A stretch of 64,000 nt of DNA from NCBI RefSeq assembly GCF_901933205.1, contig NC_044600.1:4254501-4318500 (forward strand), written 5' to 3'. The position numbers and the translations under genes are program-made. The DNA comes from Camarhynchus parvulus (taxonomy: Eukaryota > Chordata > Aves > Passeriformes > Thraupidae). Shown one piece after another: positions 53,144 to 60,425 of this stretch. Position 1 is the first letter of the stretch. Each line of letters starts with the position of its first letter. The notes beneath the pieces were generated by a model. The model saw only the letters and a list, made by a program, of their open reading frames with translations, did not search any database and was not told where the DNA came from.

Positions 53144-53256
53144 GCCTGGACAGGACAGGACACGTCCCTGGAGGAGCCTGGACAGGGCAGGACAGGTCCC
53201 TGGAGGAGCCTGGACAGGGCAGGAGCCTGCACAGGGCAGGACACGTTCCTAGAGGA
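53144..53256. repeat. 32-bp minisatellite, 3.5 copies
   Basis: Units start with GCCTGGACAG and end with GGAGGA, at 53144-53175, 53176-53207, a 17-bp partial at 53208-53224, and 53225-53256. Each full unit is exactly 32 bp with a few substitutions. It abuts the CpG-rich segment and lies 430-550 bp inside intron 1. The periodic frames it opens on plus are not genes. Confidence 0.9.
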
Positions 53257-53689
53257 GCAGGATGCCTCAGTCCAGCCCCCGGCTCCTGGTGCTCCTTGTG
53301 GTACCCAAAACTACAGAGCAGCGCTGCACAGCCACTGCATCACATCACCTGATATGAGCAAACCAGACCTAACCAGGGCAAATTTAAAGCAGCCAAACAT
53401 CCCGACGTTACCCTGTGCGAGGCATAATGGAGCCGTGAGACACAAACACTTTGTGTCTGCATTGTCCAACAAATGCAGTTGATCCCTGCTCCGCTGCCGG
53501 CAGCAATTCCCAGAGCACGGCGCAGCTCCAGCAGCCTCTCCTCAGCCCTGTCTCCAACAACTACTGGGCAAAGCAGCGCAGGGATGCTCGGAACTGAATA
53601 AACTCTTCCCAAAACAAAGAATGCGAGAGCACGGATGCAAATTGCCAGGATCCCAAGTACAGACAATACACGGCAATAAACGATCCTAC

Positions 53690-53753
53690 CTTTCATCCAA
53701 TCCACTACTTGCTTGGGCGTCCACTTGCTAATAGGTTCCATAACGAGAGCCAT
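53690..53753 (-). CDS. CNKSR2: CNKSR2 first coding exon (N-terminus of SAM domain)
   Basis: The minus strand encodes MALVMEPISKW followed by TPKQVVDWMK and one base of the next Gly codon. CNK proteins are multidomain scaffolds (SAM, CRIC, PDZ and PH domains) that link Ras/Raf-MAPK signalling to membranes; CNK2 is mainly neuronal and postsynaptic. The MAL- extension before MEP and the VVDWMKG end fit CNKSR2 better than CNKSR3, whose N-terminus as I remember it lacks MAL and has VVDWTRG. The exon ends ATGAAAG, followed by GTAGGA, a good phase-1 donor. The chosen ATG (53751-53753) matches the family start and has A at -3 and G at +4. An in-frame ATG three bases upstream has a poor context. Downstream exons lie outside the window. 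An N-terminus shared with a close paralogue is the main alternative. Confidence 0.85.
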
Positions 53754-53760
53754 CATCAGA

Positions 53761-53772
53761 TCACTTTATCAT
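53761..53772 (-). promoter_or_regulatory. Minimal upstream ORF (Met-Ile-Lys-stop)
   Basis: ATGATAAAGTGA on minus ends 7 nt before the start codon of the family protein. It overlaps the proposed acceptor, since the AG of its AAG codon is the acceptor AG, so splicing would destroy it. A role in limiting CNKSR2 translation is inference. Confidence 0.45.
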
Positions 53773-53811
53773 TCACACCAAAATCGGGGGAAAAAGGAGA
53801 GAAAAATTGTA

Positions 53812-53820
53812 TCAGAGCAT
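53812..53820 (-). promoter_or_regulatory. Minimal upstream ORF (Met-Leu-stop)
   Basis: ATGCTCTGA on minus, 58 nt upstream of the start codon. It lies inside the proposed UTR intron and would only act in unspliced leaders. Confidence 0.4.
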
Positions 53821-54020
53821 GGCTGGGCTACGAGAGCAGTCGGATTTTACAGTGCAGTTCAAAGAGAAGATGATGCTTTGTCCCTCCAGGTTCCTCCTGC
53901 ACTGATTCAGTAATGTATAAAATTACACTGCTTGATCAGCTCTGGCACCTCCCCCACTGCACACAGCCTGCAACACCCGGAGCACCGAGCCAGGAAATGG
54001 TGCAGTACAGACTTACTTAC

Positions 54021-54210
54021 CAAAGCCTGTGCCCGCCGAGCACGGCACGGATCAAACATGGATCACACACGGAGCGATGCTCGCTCCGCACGCCGCGCTC
54101 GGCCGAGCTGCTCTGCTCCAGCCAGCCCCGGGATCCTCATCAGGGAAAATGTCACTGCTGGAACTTGATAGCAGATTGTCTCGGCTTCATTGTGAATATG
54201 CTGACTGTCA
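54021..54210 (-). promoter_or_regulatory. CNKSR2: CpG-rich core, probable CNKSR2 promoter and first noncoding exon
   Basis: The stretch 54030-54130 has more than a dozen CpGs, including CGCACGCCGCGCTCGGCCGAG. This contrasts sharply with the CpG-poor DNA on both sides. It lies 270-450 bp upstream of the start codon on the gene's strand. No TATA box is evident at a sensible distance, as expected for a CpG-island promoter. The transcription start cannot be placed from sequence alone. A CGTCA half-CRE lies at about 54229. Confidence 0.6.
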
Positions 54211-55038
54211 CTCGGCTTAAAGTGAGGATAGAAACGTCAGGATATCGCCTGGCATCTGGCAAAATGCTGAGCAGCTCCATCTTTACAATGCGAAATGTTG
54301 CTGGAGTCTTGTACTGTGTAATCATGTAATTCAGAATGTCAAACACAGTATGAAAAGTCTTACCCAAGAAAAAAACTGCTGGGAGAAAACTCTCTTTTTT
54401 TTTTTTTTTTTCTGGCCACATTCAGAGCCAGGATATTTCCTCCTATGAGCTGCTCATTTTGTAGGGGAAGAATGACAGCATTGAGGGGGCAATTTGTACT
54501 GCTACAGCACTTTAGGATAGACAAGTACAGCAAGTATTTTGACTCTCAGTACTGGGATCATTAGTCAATGTCTCCCTTTTGTTATGAAGGGAAAAAAAAT
54601 GTTTTAATTATTCCTAATCCCGAAGTTTACTACCCTTCTGACAGATGAAGGTGAAACATTTCAACGAGATGTGCCAAACAGCACTTTTTGGACCTATTTG
54701 TGACCCTCTTCACCTCATGCAGCTCAAATTCTGCATCCTGTGGCTGAGAAGGTGCTGCAGGCTCCAACCTTTTGTCTGGGATCTGCAGCCCCACTATTTT
54801 ATGTTAAGGGGAGAAACTCAGAGACCAGAAAAAAAAGCAGAACAAAACAGTTCCACCTTTCTCTTCAGTGATCTTTCCTCTGTGCCTTTTCCTCCAGCAC
54901 TGCTCCACGTTTCCCAGCACATCAGGGGAAGAGGATGGTGATATTCTGCTCCCCTGGGGCTGGGCTGAAGTCCCCAGGCTGAGATCTGTCCTCTCTCTCT
55001 CTCATACAGAGGAACATGAAATAGCAATGGAATTTTTA
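54211..55038. other. Promoter-proximal upstream DNA
   Basis: Contains a 17-T run at 54395-54411 and no recognisable gene. A minus-strand frame at 54152-54421 stays open for 89 codons next to the CpG block, but its product has no known family features. It may be leader or promoter sequence. Confidence 0.4.
54395..54411. repeat. Poly(T) tract, 17 bp
   Basis: An uninterrupted T-run about 660 bp upstream of the CNKSR2 start codon. Such tracts exclude nucleosomes, but no specific role is shown. Confidence 0.9.
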
Positions 55039-55280
55039 TCACAGAATCCCAGGGTGGTTTGGGTTGGAAGGGACCTTAAAGCCCACCCCATTTCACCCCC
55101 TGCCATGGGCAGTGACACTTTCCACTTGCTCCAAGCCCCATCCAGCCTGGCCTTGGGCACTTCCAGGGATCCAGGGGCAGCCACAGCTGCTCTGGGCACC
55201 CTGTGCCAGGGCCTCCCCACCCTCACAGGGAGGAATGCCTCCCTAAAATCCAATCTTAACCTACTCCCTGGCAGTTTATT
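55039..55280 (-). mobile_element. CR1 LINE 3' end
   Basis: On plus it starts TCACAGAATCCCAGGGTGG and continues TTTGGGTTGGAAGGGACCTT, CCTGCCATGGGCAGTGACAC, CTTCCAGGGATCCAGGGGC, AGCCACAGCTGCTCTGGGCA and CTCACAGGGAGGAATGCCTC. It is well preserved, apart from an internal deletion near TCCACTTGCTCC, with a truncated 5' side. It lies about 1.3 kb upstream of the CNKSR2 start codon. Confidence 0.92.
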
Positions 55281-58244
55281 CTCCACCCTTTCAAGGCTCT
55301 TTTTGATATAGTTAAGGATGCAGACAGGCATCCTTCCCCCCACTAAAGCGTCTCCAAAGAGATGTGCCATTCTCAGCTCAGTGATGCACTCTATCCTTTT
55401 TTATTTTTCTTTAGCTTGGGAAATAGTGTGATTAGTATTCTATGATGTATTTGGAGTGCTCAGAGCAGAGATCTTCTCTACAAAAGGATTCACATCAATT
55501 CTCCTTCAAGAAGGCTCAACAGCATGTCAGCTTCCTTTCTGAGTTTTGGGAGACCACTTTCAGTAGCTTCAGTTCTGTCTAAATAGCTGTTTACAATGGA
55601 CATCATAATGACAAAGCTCTCAAAGGCACAATACTTCTCTTTTTAGGCAATAGTGGGCTAGAATTGAGAATAAATATTTCTATTAGCTATTGGAAACTGT
55701 ACAAGTGGTTTCGGAGCTATTCTTTCTTCAAATTCTTAATTTTTTAAAGTTGAATACCAGCATGATAGAATTTGAGATAAGCTATGTTGTGGACAAACTT
55801 GGTATTTTGACATTTTTGACATTTGCACAAAAAAAAATCTTCATTCATGATTGTTTGGACTATTTCCCTAATTCCTGTCATTTGACAGACATTCTGTCAA
55901 TGCCCCTTTGTCTCACATTTCCTACCCAGGCTTGACTGGGCACTTTTTTAATATATTTGGACATATTTTTGAAAGAGGATGAAGCCTGAATTCAAAGCTC
56001 ATCAATGTCAATGGGAATAATTCCACTCATTTAAATTGTCCTTGGATGACAAAAGAGGCCTCCAACTATTATTTTGGAATCAGGACTTCCATTTTCACAA
56101 TGAGAACCTTCTAAATCTTTCATGTCCTGTTACTGAGGCTCCTCCCCCCAAAGAAGGTTTGCATTTTCATTTATTCCCAGGGTTATTCATGGTGCTGGCT
56201 CAGGCAGGAGCTATAATTTGGCTGGAAGACCCTGGCTGTTAGATTAAATTCCTGTGATTTTCATTGTCATCACCAGTCACAGTTTGCCTGTATTCTGGGA
56301 TTTTGCAACCTTCAGGACAACCATCTACATTTTTGTTCTACTTCTTGGAGTTAAATATTCAAAGCTGTTAAAAAAGCTCAGTTTCTCTCTTTCCTGATGA
56401 TTTATTCAGGTTCATTCTCTGTTGCAAAGATCAGTGCACATGGCCCTGGTTTGTCACGAATCATTCCAACCCCAGGGAAATGTTCCTTCAACTGCTCCCA
56501 GGGGTGTGTTTAGCGTGGCAGCCCATGGATGGTTCTACCTGGGGATTTCCTCAGCTTCTTCTTTTGTTGTTTCCAGAAAGATTTATTCCTCACACCCATG
56601 GGAATGTCACAGGACCGTGGCAAGATCAGGAGAGGAGCCTGTGGCAGGCCAAGGGACTCAGTGATGGATCCAGCTGAGCGCCAGAAAGGCCAAATGGAGC
56701 CCGGACTGTTTCTGGAGCCATGGTTCAAGTCAGTTCAGAGCACTTCTTGATACAGGTTGTCCCCTCTGCCTGCTGAGGTAATAGCTCTGGAATGAGAAAT
56801 CATGGAATTCACCCCTGCACTGAGCTGTCACCTCAGCCTGACAGGCTCCCTCACCATTCCTGCCAGCCTTGGGTCACTGCAGTGGGATCAAGTGGCTGAA
56901 GTCACTAAATGAGGAAATTTTTTAAAAAATAGGCAAAACTGTGCAATCTCTAAAGCTGTGCTGTGTGTTTTCTTTTCTGCCTGTTTATTGCAGGGCTTCT
57001 GCCTAGATCTATCCCCCACCCTACCTAGCACTGCTTCCTAATGCCAACATAAAAGCAACAATGCATTCCCATGACTGTGTTTTTCTTCCAGGCTGAATGT
57101 AGCAAATCAAGAGAAAAAAGATCAAGGAACATCTTTCTCACTATTATTCTATCTAGGTCATGTAAATGAGAAATACTTTCTGACTGAAGTCTGCATAAGC
57201 ATTGGAGCAAAGGGAGGCATTTGAAAGGGAGAAAGGAAGCAGAGCTTTCACTATGAAGCAACGTTGTTGTCAAGGGCCTATATAAAATAATCTGGTAATT
57301 CCAGCCCATAATCATCGCTGCTGCCTTTGACAGCAAAGGCCTAAGGCTGAACAGACTGGTGGAAAGGTTTGGAGTCCCTCCTCCTTCCCTGCAATAATGC
57401 TGAGAGTGCTGTAGCTTTTGAGCACTGCCTGGTATCTCTGGGATTGCTAATTAAACCATCAGTCTCTGTATTTTCATGGTCACTGTGGGAGGCAGTTAAA
57501 TGTTCTTGTGTATTTCATGGCCAGTGATAACTTTCCAATTAAGGATTATGTTCAAATCTGGTACCATAGCCATTCTAACACTTAGAACAATCATGTATTT
57601 CTCGCAGTTTTCATTTGGTAACAATTATTCCCATCTTCTTTGATGAAGAAATAACTTGCATGTTGTGAAATAAGTCCTTTAGGAGAGGGTTAGTTTAATA
57701 AAGTCTTGACACGGCATTTGATGTCCATTATGGAAAAACAAGAACATGCAGTTCCAGATTAAATAAGTCATGAATGCCTTGGAAAAGTGGTATGTAATGT
57801 TATAACTTAGGACATCTATAATTTATATTATTAATGGAAAAGTAAGCAAAATCTCCAAGGAAATGACTGTTGAACTCTTGGTTATCACTAAAGCTTTTTA
57901 TCACATAACATTCATATATTGTACAGCTTTTTTTGTGGAAAAGAACATATTCTTAAAAATGGAGCTAAACTGTTTTGGTCAGTTCTGTTCCAGGCCAGGT
58001 TCTGCCTGATGTTGCCTCCAGCCCTTGAGACACTTGTTGGGAGATGGCAAGAGAAGTGCCTCTGGTGAAGTTGCATGAGAGCAATAAATGTGCTGGGAGG
58101 AACAAAACCCAGCTTAGGTTTGGGATAGGGATTGACAGATTCTCCTATTTAGGGATAAACCTCGGCCTTACTTAACCCTGGCTTTACAAACCAAGGGGCT
58201 GGGCTCTGTTCTCACAGGACAGGCTCCTGTGCTTTGAGCAGCCG
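55281..58244. other. Upstream intergenic DNA, no gene seen
   Basis: No exon or RNA gene recognised. It contains the first copy of a 100-bp duplication (separate entry). The stretch 57420-57960 is AT-rich, repeat-poor DNA that could be conserved noncoding sequence. Confidence 0.45.
56013..56112 (+). repeat. Copy 1 of a 100-bp dispersed duplication
   Basis: This 100-bp segment (GGGAATAATTCC to GAGAACCTTCT) recurs in the same orientation at 58245-58344 with two substitutions and no gaps. Flanks on both sides are unrelated. It does not resemble CR1 or the LTRs here. Confidence 0.95.
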
Positions 58245-58344
58245 GGGAATAATTCCACTCATTTAAATTGTCCTTGGATGACAAAAGACGCCTCCAACTA
58301 TTATTTTGGAATCAGGATTTCCATTTTCACAATGAGAACCTTCT
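58245..58344 (+). repeat. Copy 2 of a 100-bp dispersed duplication
   Basis: It matches 56013-56112 at 98 of 100 positions. The differences are AGG to ACG near the middle and GGACTT to GGATTT. Which copy is the donor is unknown; copy 2 lies between a GC-richer stretch and a G-rich stretch and has no poly(A) tail or clear target duplication. Confidence 0.95.
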
Positions 58345-58590
58345 CATTGGGGGTGGGCTGTGAGGAAAGGGTTTGGATCATTCCCAGCTCCCAGAGAGGG
58401 TCAGTGGGGAGGTTCCACATGATCCATCAGTGTTTATTTCAGATCACAGGACATTCTGAGCTGGAATGGACAAGGACCAAGCCCAACTCTTCAGTGAGCA
58501 TCCAGGGATGGAATCACACCCGTGGTGTTCTCAGGACCACACTCCAACCAGCAGGGCCAATCTCTTGGGTGGGGTTTGGGTGCATTGCTG

Positions 58591-58760
58591 TGCCCAGAGC
58601 AGCTGTGGCTGCCCCTGGATCCCTGGAAGTGTCCAAGGCCAGGCTGGACAGGGCTTGGAGCCCCCTGGGGCAGTGGAAGGTGTCCCTGCCATGGCAGGGG
58701 TGGCACTGATGGGCTTTAAGCTCCTTCTGACCCAAACCATCCCAGGGTCCTGTGATTCCC
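58591..58760 (+). mobile_element. CR1 LINE 3' end
   Basis: Sense orientation: GCCCAGAGCAGCTGTGGCTG, CCCCTGGATCCCTGGAAGTG, TCCAAGGCCAGGCTGGACAG, GGTGTCCCTGCCATGGCAGG and GGGCTTTAAGCTCCTTCTGA, ending TCCTGTGATTCC. It is the only clearly sense-strand young-looking CR1 in the window. Long frames read through it on both strands are repeat artefacts. Confidence 0.92.
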
Positions 58761-58960
58761 CAGCACCCCCACAGCCGAGGCTCCTTTGCCGAGGTTCTCT
58801 GTCCCAGGGGAGGCACCAGCCTGTCCTGGGTGGGATTCTGGTGGCTGTGGTCCCTGCTGGCCGTGCCCGGAGCCCCGGGATGGGCAGGATGCTGTTCCAC
58901 ATTCTGGAGTGCCATCTGCTGGCTCCGCACCCGCCGGCAGCTCCGGCAGCCTCCCTTTTA
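58761..58960. other. GC-rich patch upstream of CNKSR2
   Basis: About 200 bp with several CpGs (GCCGAGG, GCCGTGCCCGGAGCCCCGGG, CCGCACCCGCCGGCAGCTCCGG) right after a CR1, ending sharply at TTTTAATAAG. It contains the CTCF-like motif listed separately. No known coding product is recognised in its frames. Confidence 0.5.
58910..58922 (-). promoter_or_regulatory. CTCF-like motif (minus orientation)
   Basis: The minus strand reads CCAGCAGATGGCA, a full match to the CTCF core CCASYAGRKGGCR. It sits in a CpG-bearing GC-rich patch about 5.2 kb upstream of the CNKSR2 start codon. Binding is predicted, not shown. Confidence 0.5.
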
Positions 58961-58971
58961 ATAAGCCCCAC

Positions 58972-58989
58972 TTAATTAATTAATTAATT
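58972..58989. repeat. TTAA tetranucleotide run
   Basis: Four and a half TTAA/TAAT units at the sharp edge between the GC-rich patch and AT-rich DNA. Confidence 0.9.
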
Positions 58990-59988
58990 GCATTTCATTT
59001 TCACTGCTGTTTTATCAACATTACATTTTTTTTCCACAGGAACTCACTGTAGTCTTTGCTTTTCCATCACAGGTATTAATATCCCAGTTTTTACATGGAG
59101 CCTCATTAGAAATTTATATATTTTCACACTCCATTAGATGATAAAACTGCTTTATTAATGTGTGTTAGTCATAATTTATGAACTTTACATTAATTGAGTA
59201 TTAAAACACCCTTTAAAATGGTCTGGAAATCAGGGCTAACATTACAAAAATGCAAGAAATACTTGGTTTCTCAGGAATGTAGATAAATAATTTCATTATC
59301 ACTTGCTAAAAAATGTGTCTTGGCATGGCTGAGATGGTTTTGTGCGCTGCTTTTTTCTCGGTGTATTTTAGTGTTCACAAAAGCTCCTCCTCTGACCTCT
59401 CTTGGGACTGAAATCCTCTATTTAGCCAAAGAACATGTACACCATGAGCAGAGGCACTGCAAACTTCCTCCTGTCTTGCATCACTTTCATCATAACATCA
59501 CCTTTTTTTTTCAGGAGCTGCCCTTTAGCTGTTGCTACACTTCCTTGACATCAAGAGTAGCTTTTCTATAAAACAGGTTCTCTAGATTACACATCTTGTG
59601 GAAAAAACATCACTTTTTGCAGCCCTATCCAGAGTTTTAAATGCAACTGAAATGTATTAATGTCAAAGATATAATGTAGAAAATTAACCAAAAAATTATA
59701 ATTCTTCTCCAAGAGAAATCCACTGATTTCAGTGAAGACATTATGAAGTTACAATATGGGTAATTTCTTCTCATAGAAGATGAACTTTGTGTTCTTTGAC
59801 TCAGGCTACAAATGAGCAGAGAACACTGAATTTTTTTCATATTAAGGGAAACAAGATCCTCTGTTTTCAGCCTGTTTGTTGATATCACCAACATGTTTAG
59901 AGCCTCCCAAAGAGCCCCAAATAAGAGGGAATGTTCCCATCTGGGAATCCCCGAGACAACCTTCAAAGCAGAGATACAAGTGATGCCT

Positions 59989-60425
59989 TGTGGAGGCTGC
60001 CCTAGAACAGAGGCTGGACGGAGCTAAAGAATAAAATTGGGATTTATTAAAAGGATCTTCTCCATGGATCCAGCACAAGAGCCCAGCCAGGGCTGCACCC
60101 AAGATGAACCAAAATGGTCCCAAAATGCACGACTGGGCATGGGGTCTGTCACTTTGATCAGTTCTGCTCCACTTGCATCTTGCAGTTCATTGTCCCATTC
60201 CAGCTTTAGCCCCTGCAGTCCCATCCTGCTTGTTTTTCTCTCTCCAGCCCACGGTGTTTGTGCTCTTGGACTGAGATTTGGATCATTTGTCCTTGGTCCC
60301 CAGCTGGAGCAGGAATTGTTTTGTCTCCCTGCTCTGTGCACAGAGCTCACCATCCCCTAACAAGAAGCTCAGACTCGCACACTAAAGCAGCACAGAATCT
60401 GAAAAATATAAAAGCCAAAACCTGA
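59989..60425 (-). mobile_element. LTR of an avian endogenous retrovirus, minus orientation
   Basis: Read on minus, an AATAAA signal (60048-60043) is followed by a U5-like tail through TTTATTCTTTAGC, CCGTCCAGCCTCTGTTCTAG and GGCAGCCTCCACA. That gives a CA end at 59989. The tail closely parallels the 6.8-kb LTR (AATAAA, T-rich block, CTGTCTGCCCTCTGTTTT, AGGTAGCC), so the two belong to related families. A TATATTT word occurs near 60403-60410, but it is too far from AATAAA to be certain. The 5' end is an estimate, and no coding remains are visible. Confidence 0.65.

Larger units (their letters stand above)
1..53689 (-). other. CNKSR2: CNKSR2 first coding intron, 5' portion (runs off the left edge)
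   Basis: This is the region downstream of the donor that ends the coding exon at 53690. The GT of the donor is the complement of 53688-53689. The next CNK exon should begin with the conserved SAM-domain stretch LDDCLQQY. No translated frame in the window shows it, so the acceptor must lie beyond position 1 and the intron exceeds 53.6 kb. The contents are unique AT-rich DNA, truncated CR1 elements, a few LTRs and simple repeats. Intron status is inferred from the exon and would fail if an unrecognised gene sits here. None of the longer open stretches resembles a protein I know. Confidence 0.75.
53757..54020 (-). other. CNKSR2: CNKSR2 5' leader, possibly a 257-nt UTR intron
   Basis: On minus, TTTG is followed by GTAAGTAAGT (GT at 54020-54019), a very strong donor. 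Downstream lie a CTGAT branch-like word near 53813-53816, a 21-nt pyrimidine tract (complement of 53786-53806), and a first AG at 53765-53764. Splicing would join 54021 to 53763 and put the start codon 10 nt into the second exon. If unspliced, the leader carries two minimal uORFs. No transcript evidence is available, so both readings stand. Confidence 0.45.

Noticed and set aside
53340..53689. Continuation of the CNKSR2 reading frame past the donor for about 116 codons
   Set aside because: The frame crosses a good GT donor exactly where CNK exons are joined, and the extension has no SAM-domain similarity.
54152..54421. 89-codon minus-strand frame next to the promoter
   Set aside because: Begins in a poly(T)/poly(A) tract coding for lysines and has no known features; could be leader sequence but not a supported gene.
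58466..58975. Overlapping long frames on both strands around 58.5-58.97 kb
   Set aside because: They read through a CR1 3' end and a GC-rich patch; CR1 3' ends are untranslated.
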